Source: JBMYQA01 sp049600855 (lineage in GTDB: Bacteria; Bacteroidota; Bacteroidia; Cytophagales; Flammeovirgaceae). From it: a DNA stretch of 15,775 nt. Below are positions 7,249 through 13,509 of this stretch, piece by piece. A model generated the notes under the pieces. The model did no database searches. It was not told where the DNA came from and saw only the letters and a program-made list of their open reading frames with translations. Numbering within the stretch: the first letter of the stretch is position 1; the number at the start of each line of letters is the position of its first letter. The position numbers and the translations under genes are program-made. Where the stretch lies: the NCBI GenBank assembly GCA_049600855.1, contig JBMYQA010000124.1:1-15775 (forward strand), read 5' to 3'.

Positions 7249-7270
7249 CAAACGTTTTCGATATCGTTTG
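7249..7270. promoter_or_regulatory. Clustered palindromes, possible operator
   Basis: CAAACG (7249-7254) and CGTTTG (7265-7270) form a perfect inverted repeat with a ten-base spacer. Two shorter perfect palindromes lie inside it: AAACGTTT (7250-7257) and CGATATCG (7259-7266). AAACGTTT is the core of many LacI-family operators, but no such regulator is encoded here, so ownership is unknown. Confidence 0.35.
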
Positions 7271-7365
7271 GATAGTGAAATAAAAAGAACCATCGGGCTA
7301 CTTTTGTTGTTTACTAAACGGATGTCGATAATTTTTGTCTTTTTTATAGGCATTGCTTTTTTTCA

Positions 7366-7397
7366 CCTACATTTGTGTGAAGACAATCATTTGTAGG
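7366..7397 (+). promoter_or_regulatory. Candidate promoter and operator of the Fur-type gene
   Basis: TACATTTG (7368-7375) fits the -7 word TAnnTTTG, about 65 bases before the TTG start. CCTACA (7366-7371) and TGTAGG (7392-7397) form a perfect 6-bp inverted repeat whose left arm overlaps that -7 word. The word CATTTGT also occurs twice (7370-7376 and 7388-7394). This arrangement suits repression, perhaps autoregulation. No good -33 element is visible. Confidence 0.4.
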
Positions 7398-7439
7398 ATA
7401 ACAAGTTGATTTTAGCAGACTTAACTAGAATGTAAAGAT

Positions 7440-7892
7440 TTGGAACAAGAAGTAAAAAATAGAAGCGAAGAAATTAAGGATATATTTACTACGTATTTGG
7501 AGGAAAAAAAATTAAGAAAAACTCCAGAACGTTTTGCCATATTGGAGGAGATATACAACAATTCAGGACACTTTGATGTAGAATCATTGTACATCAACAT
7601 GAAAAATAAGAATTATCGGGTGAGTCGGGCAACAGTATATAATACCCTTGATTTATTATTAGACTGTAATTTGGTGATTAAACACCAATTTGGTAAGAAT
7701 TTATCTTTATACGAACGAGCGCATGGGTATCGTCAGCATGATCATATCATCTGCACAAAAACCAATCAGATTTATGAATTTTGTGATCCAAGAATTCAGC
7801 AAATCCAACGACTCGTTGAAGAAACATATGACTTCACTGTGACAAGCCATACCTTATACTTTTATGGCTATTTAAACAGTGAGAAAGATTAA
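7440..7892 (+). CDS. Fur-family transcriptional regulator with a reduced zinc-cysteine set
   Basis: The 150-residue protein has the Fur winged helix at about 10-85 (LRKTPERFAILEEIY, then VSRATVYNTLDLLLDCNLV as recognition region). The dimerisation and metal-binding part follows, with H100-D101-H102 of the regulatory metal site and E113-F-C115-D-P. The start is TTG: an in-frame stop lies at 7422-7424 and there is no ATG, GTG or other start between, so TTG at 7440 is the only usual choice. The structural zinc site is unusual. The CxxC pair appears as C105-T-K-T108, and the C-terminal region (FYGYLNSEKD) has no cysteine pair. Fur-family proteins sense iron, zinc, manganese or peroxide; which one applies here cannot be read from the sequence. 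It is a single gene converging on tpiA. Confidence 0.92.
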   Translation: MEQEVKNRSEEIKDIFTTYLEEKKLRKTPERFAILEEIYNNSGHFDVESLYINMKNKNYRVSRATVYNTLDLLLDCNLVIKHQFGKNLSLYERAHGYRQHDHIICTKTNQIYEFCDPRIQQIQRLVEETYDFTVTSHTLYFYGYLNSEKD

Positions 7893-7914
7893 TTTCAAAC
7901 TATCTACCTTTATT

Positions 7915-7968
7915 ATTGTAGAGAAAAAGCAAGCATTTTGTGCTTGCTTTTCTTATGCACTCTACAAT
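7915..7968. terminator. Nested bidirectional hairpin between the Fur-type gene and tpiA
   Basis: The inner stem AAAAGCAAGCA (7925-7935) / TGCTTGCTTTT (7941-7951) is a perfect 11 bp with a five-base loop, and its A/T ends give a T-run in either direction. An outer perfect 9-bp pair ATTGTAGAG (7915-7923) / CTCTACAAT (7960-7968) encloses it. It lies between two convergent stop codons. Confidence 0.88.
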
Positions 7969-7989
7969 CAGATTGAATGTATTTTGTAT

Positions 7990-8751
7990 CTAATAAGACT
8001 TTCCAATTTCTACAAAGTCTCTCGCTTTCAAAGAAGCCCCTCCAATTAAACCGCCATCTACGTCTGCACCAGCAAACAATTCTTTCGCATTGGAAGGCTT
8101 ACAGCTTCCGCCATATTGGATGGTAGTTGCTTGGGCTACTGCCTCACCATATTTTTCGGTGAGTGTTTTTCGGATGAAGGCGTGCATCTCTTGAGCCTGA
8201 TCGCTTGAAGCAGTTTTGCCTGTACCAATGGCCCATACAGGTTCGTAAGCAATCACAATATCAGCAAACTGCTCAGGCGATAAATGGAATAAACTTTCCT
8301 TCAGTTGTGTACCCACTACAGCTTCTTGCTGATTACCCTCTCTTTCATCTAACACTTCACCGCAACAAAAAATCACTTTTAGGCCATTTTCCAAAGCGAT
8401 ATTTACCTTTTCAGCCAATTCCGCATTACTTTCTTTAAAATATTGTCTACGTTCACTGTGTCCTAAAATAACATAGTCTACACCATAAGACTTCAGCATG
8501 GCAGCTGAAACTTCACCTGTAAATGCTCCTTTGGGTTGGTTACTGCAATTTTGGGCACCAAGAAATAATTGCGTATTCCCTTCAATAAGCGTTTTTACTA
8601 AGCTTAAATGCACAAATGATGGGCAAAATACTAAGTTTACATCTGAAGGCAATTCTGCCTTGGCAATTTCAACAACTTCACTGACTAAAGCTTGAGCTTC
8701 AGCTTGATCAAGGTTCATTTTCCAGTTCCCGGCAACAATCTTTTTTCTCAT
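7990..8751 (-). CDS. tpiA: Triosephosphate isomerase
   Basis: This cytoplasmic glycolytic and gluconeogenic enzyme interconverts dihydroxyacetone phosphate and glyceraldehyde 3-phosphate. The 253-residue protein shows all standard catalytic positions. N9 and K11 are in GNWKMN, the electrophile H98 is in ILGHSERR, and the general base E170 is in AYEPVWAIGTGKTA, which also begins the flexible loop 6. The phosphate-binding loops IQYGGS (211-216) and GLIGGASL (234-241) are present. The length is normal and there is no sign of damage. It is monocistronic here, with a bidirectional terminator downstream and a good -7 box about 60 bases upstream, and it is not linked to other glycolysis genes in the window. 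Confidence 0.98.
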   Translation of the reverse strand: MRKKIVAGNWKMNLDQAEAQALVSEVVEIAKAELPSDVNLVFCPSFVHLSLVKTLIEGNTQLFLGAQNCSNQPKGAFTGEVSAAMLKSYGVDYVILGHSERRQYFKESNAELAEKVNIALENGLKVIFCCGEVLDEREGNQQEAVVGTQLKESLFHLSPEQFADIVIAYEPVWAIGTGKTASSDQAQEMHAFIRKTLTEKYGEAVAQATTIQYGGSCKPSNAKELFAGADVDGGLIGGASLKARDFVEIGKSY

Positions 8752-8812
8752 GATGGATTGATTTTGGTTGAATGTACTAAAGTGCGCTCACCTGTGTACG
8801 CTAATTTTGTCT

Positions 8813-8820
8813 CAAAGATA
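8813..8820 (-). promoter_or_regulatory. Candidate tpiA -7 promoter element
   Basis: On the minus strand the word TATCTTTG matches TAnnTTTG. A TGTG word about 19-20 bases upstream (near 8840-8843) is a partial fit to the -33 TTTG. Transcription would start about 55 bases before the tpiA ATG. Confidence 0.5.
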
Positions 8821-8877
8821 GAATTCCCCATCTTTTTTCACATTCATTGACCTATTTAATTCTTGCAATGGGTTGTG

Positions 8878-8964
8878 GAGCGGTTAAAAGCTGAAAACTG
8901 GCTATTGAGCATTGGAAAAAAAGACAGATTCTATTCGTTATTTTTCTGTTAATTTTTACCGCTC
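8878..8964. repeat. Spaced inverted repeat upstream of the molybdenum hydroxylase cluster
   Basis: GAGCGGTTAAAA (8878-8889) is complementary to TTTTTACCGCTC (8953-8964) at 11 of 12 positions, with 63 bases between. The spacer has a small internal ACAGA/TCTGT pair. It could be a terminator-like or regulatory stem, or a remnant of a small mobile repeat. Confidence 0.4.
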
Positions 8965-9072
8965 ATAACATTATCTGAAAGCATTAATCCCTAAAAATGT
9001 GTAATTTTCTTATTCTATTACGCGGCGGCTCCAACTAATGCGTGAAGTAAATGCTTACCTAAATCTGATCTT

Positions 9073-9543
9073 ATGCCGACATATAACTTGTCTATTAATG
9101 GAAAATCCCATTCCGTAGAGGCTGATGAAGACACACCTTTATTATGGGTATTGAGAGACCATCTTGATATGGTTGGAACCAAGTTTGGTTGTGGGATTGC
9201 CCAATGCGGCGCATGCACCGTTCACTTAGATGGCAAAGCGATCCGAAGTTGTTCCCTAGAAGTAGCCTATGTTGGCAATAAGACGATCACAACCATAGAA
9301 GGACTTTCAGCAGACGGAAGCCACCCTGTTCAACAAGCATGGAAAGAAATAGATGTGCCGCAATGTGGGTATTGCCAAGCAGGGCAAATCATGACGGCTA
9401 CTGCTTTTTTGAATGAAAACCCAAATCCAAGTAATGACGACATCCGCCAAGCCATGCATGGAAATATTTGTCGTTGCGCTTCCTACAATAGCATTGAAAA
9501 AGCAGTGAAAGTGGCTGCTGAAAACATGAATAAAACCTCCTAA
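9073..9543 (+). CDS. 2Fe-2S subunit of a molybdenum hydroxylase (IorA/CoxS-like)
   Basis: The 156-residue protein is the small electron-transfer subunit of a xanthine dehydrogenase-family enzyme. The N-terminal plant-ferredoxin-like domain (about 1-75) holds one 2Fe-2S cluster through C40, C45, C48 and C60. The C-terminal four-helix domain holds the second through C98, C101 (QCGYCQAGQ), C133 and C135 (ICRCASY). All eight ligands are present and the length is typical. It has no signal peptide, although the partner encoded 11 bases downstream has a twin-arginine signal, so export in complex with that partner is likely (inference from known hitchhiker export). It is the first gene of a four-gene cluster. 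Confidence 0.95.
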   Translation: MPTYNLSINGKSHSVEADEDTPLLWVLRDHLDMVGTKFGCGIAQCGACTVHLDGKAIRSCSLEVAYVGNKTITTIEGLSADGSHPVQQAWKEIDVPQCGYCQAGQIMTATAFLNENPNPSNDDIRQAMHGNICRCASYNSIEKAVKVAAENMNKTS

Positions 9544-9554
9544 ATTCCAGTCTT

Positions 9555-11717
9555 ATGAAATCTTCTAAAAAATTTACGACGAGTAGGAGGTCTTTCTTAA
9601 AGGCTTCTGCATTAACGAGTGGTGGAATGCTCATTGGCTTTAACTTTTTAAGTTCTTGTGCGCCTGATGCCGAGCCACCAACCGATGTTTCCAAGCTGGA
9701 CTTTAATAAGTTTAATGCATTTATTGAAATTGCTGGAAATGGCAAAGTCACCATTTATTCGCCAAATCCTGAAATTGGACAAGGCGTAAAGACTTCCATG
9801 CCCATGATTATTGCCGAAGAGCTGGATGTAAAGTGGGAAGATGTGCAGGTGAAACAAGGTAAGTTAGATACGAAAAATTATACCCGTCAAGTGGCGGGCG
9901 GTAGTCAATCTATCCGACAAGGTTGGGATGCCTTACGGGAAACAGGAGCACGTGCTCGACAAATGCTCATTAGTGCAGCCGCAGCACGTTGGGGAGTATC
10001 TACTACCGAATGCGCTACCAAAGAGGGCGTAATTTTTAATTTAAAAGGAGAACAGCTGACGTATGGCGATGTGGCCGCAGAAGCTGCTAAAATGCCAATT
10101 CCTGAACATGCATCCGTAAAACGTGCCAAAGATTATAAGATCATTGGTAAAGGCAAGCGCAATGTTGATATTGATAAAATCATCACAGGACAGCCGTTAT
10201 TTGGCTTAGATTATAAGCGAGAAGGCATGTTGTATGCAGCCATTCTCAGAGCACCCGCTTTTGGACAAGTATTAGTGAGCTACGATGATACGGATGCTAA
10301 AGCTGTAAAAGGTGTAAAGCAAGTGGTGCGTTTTGGCGATAAGATTGCCGTTTGTGCAGAAAGTACTTGGGCAGCTTTTAAAGGGAAAAAAGCCTTAAAA
10401 GCCACCTGGAAAACCGATACAAAAGCAGAAAGTACCGAGTTCCACAATCAACAGTTGGATGCCATTTTAAATGGAAGAAACTTCAACACGTTAAGAAAAG
10501 ATGGTGATGTCAAGAAAGCTTTTGCCGAAGCAGATAAGGTGTTAGAGCGAACCTATGAATCGCCATTTTTGCCGCACAATTGTTTGGAACCCATGAATTT
10601 CTTTGCTCATGTGACGAAAGAAAAGATTGATTTGGTTGGGCCCATTCAAACCCCTGCTTGGACGGCCAAGCGAATCGCAGATAAGCTGGAGCGAAAGGAA
10701 GAAGAGATTCATCTGGAAATGACGCGCATGGGAGGAGGCTTTGGGCGAAGGCTCTATGGTGGATTTGCTATTGAAGCCGCGGAAATCTCGAACTTGACCC
10801 AAAAGCCCATCAAGCTTGTTTATTCGCGTGAAGATGACATGACTGCGGGAGTTTACCGTCCTGCCATCAAATACCGCATTGCAGCTTCCATTAAAGATGG
10901 TAACGTAACAGGTTATCACCTCAAAGAAGCAGCGATTAATAGTAATATGTACGATTTGATTCCGAACTTCTTTCCTGCTGGAGCAATTGCGAATTATCAG
11001 GTAGATGTAGGGAATTACAAAAGCAACATCACCACTGGCGCATGGCGAGCGCCTTATACCAATTTCTTAGCTTTTGCTGAGCAAAGCTTTTTCGATGAGC
11101 TTGCTGCTGAGTTAACTATTGATCCCGTAAAATTACGCCTTGATTTGCTCCAAAATGTAAAAGGTACTAAAGATGAGCGAATTCAATACAGCCCTGAGCG
11201 CATGGAAGGAGTCATTAAAATGGCTGTAGAGAAATCGGGATATGGCACGAAGCAACAAGGTGAAGGTGGAGTTTATCAAGGTTTTGTCGCTTATTACTGC
11301 CACAATACACACGTGGCAGAAGTCGCAGAGGTGGCGATTGATAAGGAAGGAACACCAAGTGTGAAAAAAGTCACTTGTGTAGTCGATTGTGGCATTGTGG
11401 TAAATCCAATGGGTGCTCGAAATCAAGTGGCTGGTGGAGTCATTGATGGAGTAGGGCATTCCATGTACAGCAATTTTGGTTTTAAAGATGGCAAACCATT
11501 AGCTGCTAACTTTAATCAATATCGCTTGATTCGCATGAATGAAACGCCGCAGGTAGAGATTCATTTCATTGAAAATGATTTAGACCCTACAGGTTTAGGT
11601 GAACCCACCTTGCCGCCAGCGGGAGGTGCGGTGGCTAATGCGATTTTTGCTGCTACAGGAAAACGCCTAACCAAGCAGCCATTCATTAGCAACATGGAAC
11701 CGCCTGTAGAATCATAA
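9555..11717 (+). CDS. Molybdopterin-binding catalytic subunit, Tat-exported (IorB-like)
   Basis: The 720-residue protein is the large subunit of a xanthine dehydrogenase/aldehyde oxidase-family hydroxylase, closest in layout to isoquinoline 1-oxidoreductase beta subunits. The N-terminus carries a twin-arginine signal (SRRSFLK, residues 10-16) followed by a hydrophobic stretch and LSSC at 32-35, so it may be a Tat lipoprotein anchored by C35. Cofactor-binding regions include MGGGFGRR (392-399) and GAWRAPYTN (495-503). The likely active-site glutamate is E683 in GLGEPTLPP. The substrate cannot be told from sequence; aldehydes or N-heterocycles are usual for the family. The length is near normal and the ORF is intact. 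The electron acceptor is unknown because neither a FAD subunit nor a cytochrome c gene is nearby. Confidence 0.93.
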   Translation: MKSSKKFTTSRRSFLKASALTSGGMLIGFNFLSSCAPDAEPPTDVSKLDFNKFNAFIEIAGNGKVTIYSPNPEIGQGVKTSMPMIIAEELDVKWEDVQVKQGKLDTKNYTRQVAGGSQSIRQGWDALRETGARARQMLISAAAARWGVSTTECATKEGVIFNLKGEQLTYGDVAAEAAKMPIPEHASVKRAKDYKIIGKGKRNVDIDKIITGQPLFGLDYKREGMLYAAILRAPAFGQVLVSYDDTDAKAVKGVKQVVRFGDKIAVCAESTWAAFKGKKALKATWKTDTKAESTEFHNQQLDAILNGRNFNTLRKDGDVKKAFAEADKVLERTYESPFLPHNCLEPMNFFAHVTKEKIDLVGPIQTPAWTAKRIADKLERKEEEIHLEMTRMGGGFGRRLYGGFAIEAAEISNLTQKPIKLVYSREDDMTAGVYRPAIKYRIAASIKDGNVTGYHLKEAAINSNMYDLIPNFFPAGAIANYQVDVGNYKSNITTGAWRAPYTNFLAFAEQSFFDELAAELTIDPVKLRLDLLQNVKGTKDERIQYSPERMEGVIKMAVEKSGYGTKQQGEGGVYQGFVAYYCHNTHVAEVAEVAIDKEGTPSVKKVTCVVDCGIVVNPMGARNQVAGGVIDGVGHSMYSNFGFKDGKPLAANFNQYRLIRMNETPQVEIHFIENDLDPTGLGEPTLPPAGGAVANAIFAATGKRLTKQPFISNMEPPVES

Positions 11718-11722
11718 GTTAG

Positions 11723-11773
11723 GGAAACTGGATGTAAGTAATTAGAAAAACGAATTTCCAACATCCAGTTTCC
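11723..11773. terminator. Hairpin between structural and maturation genes (attenuator or terminator)
   Basis: GGAAACTGGATGT (11723-11735) is exactly complementary to ACATCCAGTTTCC (11761-11773). The pairing extends outward after a bulge as AAGTT / AACTT, and the right side is followed by four T. It sits in the 77-base gap between the catalytic subunit and the XdhC-type gene. As RNA it could partly stop transcription or protect the upstream message, giving more enzyme than maturation factor. Confidence 0.6.
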
Positions 11774-11794
11774 AACTTTTAAGCGCTAAATCCT

Positions 11795-12826
11795 ATGACA
11801 CACGAATTCAAAAAAATCATTGATGGTTATCAAAAAGCTCAGCAAGCAGGGCTGAAAGCAGTGTTGGCAACGGTGGTAGATTTGAAAGGATCATCATACC
11901 GCAAACCTGGAGTGCGCATGCTTTTGCTGGAAGATGGGCAAATGATTGGAGCAGTAAGTGGAGGATGTGTAGAGAAAGAAGTCTTCCGTCAGTCAGAAGA
12001 GGTGTTCGAAACAGGCAAGGCTAAAATGATGACCTATGATGGACGTTTTCGTTTAGGATGTGAGGGCATTTTATACATTTTGTTAGAACCTTTTGAACCA
12101 ACCGATGGGCTATTTACAGCCTTTCGACAGTGCATGAATGAGCGAACTGCATTTGAGTTTATCTCATTATACGATCATCGAGAAGGCGTGCAAGTAGGCA
12201 TTGGTTCCATGGTGAAGTTTGCAGGCAACCAAGTGTTTGCGATTTCAGGGAAAGCGAGCGTTGCTGATCAAGCAGCTGAATCAACTCTTCCTGCATTTGT
12301 GCAACAATTGCCGCCTTGCTTTAAGTTGGTAATTATAGGTGCCGAGCATGATGCCGTGCAATTGTGTCTATTTGCCTCACTCAATGGCTGGGAAGTCACG
12401 GTAGTTCATGGGGCTTTGGAAACTAAAAGCTTAGCTAACTTTCCCGGTGCGCACCAAGTACTGCATGTAGACGCCGATAATTTGGAAGCACTTCAAATTG
12501 ATGAGGAAACGGCTGTGGTGATGATGACACACAATTTTGCAAAAGATTTAACGTATTTAGCTACGCTTCAGCACGAAAAAATGAGCTATATTGGTGTATT
12601 AGGTCCCATTAAGCGGAGGGAAAAGTTAATTGCTCAATTATTAGAAACGAATGCTGATATCAATACTTCATTCCTAGAAAAGCTTCATGGCCCCGCAGGA
12701 TTAAATATTGGTGCCGTTACGCCACAAGAAATTGCCATTTCAATTATCGCTGAAATTCTAGCGGTGATGCGTGATAAAACCCCGCACAAATTGAGCGAAT
12801 TAGCTGGGCCAATTCATGCTTCCTAA
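11795..12826 (+). CDS. XdhC/CoxI-family molybdenum cofactor maturation protein
   Basis: The 343-residue protein has the two family domains. The N-terminal XdhC/CoxI region (about 10-95) contains GSSYRKPGVRML, SGGCVE with C58, and RLGCEG with C89. The C-terminal Rossmann-like domain (about 175-325) contains KLVIIGAEHDAVQL, then SYIGVLGPIKRR, GPAGLNIGAVTPQEIAISI. Family members bind molybdenum cofactor, take part in its sulfuration and deliver it to the apo-hydroxylase in the cytoplasm before export. In the usual GAGxDA nucleotide motif the third residue is Glu here (GAEHDA), a mild deviation. It follows the catalytic subunit after a hairpin and overlaps the next gene by 11 bases, suggesting coupled translation. 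Confidence 0.93.
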   Translation: MTHEFKKIIDGYQKAQQAGLKAVLATVVDLKGSSYRKPGVRMLLLEDGQMIGAVSGGCVEKEVFRQSEEVFETGKAKMMTYDGRFRLGCEGILYILLEPFEPTDGLFTAFRQCMNERTAFEFISLYDHREGVQVGIGSMVKFAGNQVFAISGKASVADQAAESTLPAFVQQLPPCFKLVIIGAEHDAVQLCLFASLNGWEVTVVHGALETKSLANFPGAHQVLHVDADNLEALQIDEETAVVMMTHNFAKDLTYLATLQHEKMSYIGVLGPIKRREKLIAQLLETNADINTSFLEKLHGPAGLNIGAVTPQEIAISIIAEILAVMRDKTPHKLSELAGPIHAS

Positions 12827-13445
12827 AATGACAGCAGCTAAAAATGTAGCCATCCTGATTATTGCCGCGGGCGCTTCTTCGAGAATGGGTTCACCCAAGC
12901 AATTATTAACTTGGAGAAATACCACTTTATTGGGGCATGCCATCCAACAAGCTGTGCAAGCGAATGCGCAAGAGGTATTTGTCGTGCTTGGCGCAAATTA
13001 TGAACGAATTTACCCGACAATTAGCTCCCAAAATATTTCCATTCTAAAACACAAACAGTGGGCAAAAGGCATGGGCACTTCGATTGCTTTTGGAATTAGT
13101 CAGTTTATGCATCGCGATTTTGAGGGAGCATTGATTATGTTAGCTGATCAGCCTCAAGTAACTACCAACTACCTCAATCAGTTAATTGAACAATTTGAAT
13201 CAGGCCAACAGCAGCTTATTGCCACATCTTACACAAATGCTAAAATAGGAGTTCCTGCGCTATTCGATGCGAGCTATTTTGCGCAATTAATGGCATTGGA
13301 AGGAGATAAGGGGGCAAAGAAGGTGATTCAACAACATGCAGAATTTATCACCTTGGTTGAACCTGAGGAAGAACTGGTTGATATTGACACGATGGAAGAA
13401 TATGAGCAGTTAGTTCGTCGCATGCAGCACAAGGGTTCAAATTAG
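12816..13445 (+). CDS. MobA-like molybdenum cofactor nucleotidyltransferase (MocA type)
   Basis: The 209-residue protein belongs to the MobA-like NTP transferase family. It has the N-terminal signature AAGASSRMGSPKQLL (17-31), which binds the nucleotide triphosphate, and D111-Q-P-Q in the metal-binding position. In hydroxylase clusters such enzymes usually attach CMP to molybdopterin, making the cytosine dinucleotide cofactor; CTP rather than GTP use is inferred from context. The start at 12816 overlaps the end of the XdhC-type gene by 11 bases. An alternative ATG at 12828, just past that stop codon, would shorten it by four residues and is equally possible. It is the last gene of the cluster, followed by a hairpin. 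Confidence 0.92.
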   Translation: MLPKMTAAKNVAILIIAAGASSRMGSPKQLLTWRNTTLLGHAIQQAVQANAQEVFVVLGANYERIYPTISSQNISILKHKQWAKGMGTSIAFGISQFMHRDFEGALIMLADQPQVTTNYLNQLIEQFESGQQQLIATSYTNAKIGVPALFDASYFAQLMALEGDKGAKKVIQQHAEFITLVEPEEELVDIDTMEEYEQLVRRMQHKGSN

Positions 13446-13451
13446 GTAATA

Positions 13452-13498
13452 CTTTCGTTCACACAAGCTGAGTTTGACTCTGGTCGTGTGAACGAAAG
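13452..13498. terminator. Hairpin between convergent genes (probable bidirectional terminator)
   Basis: CTTTCGTTCACAC (13452-13464) and GTGTGAACGAAAG (13486-13498) form a perfect 13-bp stem. The 21-base loop can form a small inner GAGT/ACTC stem. It lies between the stop codons of the MobA-like gene and the amidase gene. A clear T-run is missing on both sides, so termination strength is uncertain. Confidence 0.7.
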
Positions 13499-13509
13499 AT
13501 AAATTAGCT

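Larger units (their letters stand above)
7067..7439. other. 373-base divergent intergenic region (DivIVA-type gene / Fur-type gene)
   Basis: The region is AT-rich, with homopolymer runs. It contains a leader hairpin of the DivIVA-type gene (7092-7123), clustered palindromes (7249-7270), and a candidate promoter plus inverted repeat for the Fur-type gene (7366-7397). An open minus-strand frame of 73 codons (7132-7353) has Lys/Ile/Phe-rich, low-complexity content and no recognisable motif, so I treat it as non-coding. Confidence 0.65.
8752..9072. other. 321-base divergent intergenic region (tpiA / molybdenum hydroxylase cluster)
   Basis: It contains the tpiA leader and candidate promoter near 8813-8820, and an inverted repeat pair (8878-8889 with 8953-8964). 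For the plus-strand cluster I find only a weak -7 resemblance, TAATTTTC at 9002-9009, without a -33 partner. No coding frame is convincing. Confidence 0.6.

Noticed and set aside
7132..7353. Minus-strand open frame of 73 codons in the gap between the DivIVA-type and Fur-type genes
   Set aside because: The product is biased to Lys, Ile, Phe and Leu, has no recognisable motif, and lies across AT runs and palindromes, as expected of a chance frame.
9018..9218. Minus-strand frame overlapping the start of the 2Fe-2S subunit gene
   Set aside because: It is antisense to a clearly coding ferredoxin domain with all cysteine ligands and has no family features of its own.
10542..10919. 125-codon minus-strand frame inside the molybdopterin subunit gene
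   Set aside because: It is a shadow frame of a well-supported 720-residue enzyme; its composition is irregular and no motif is seen.
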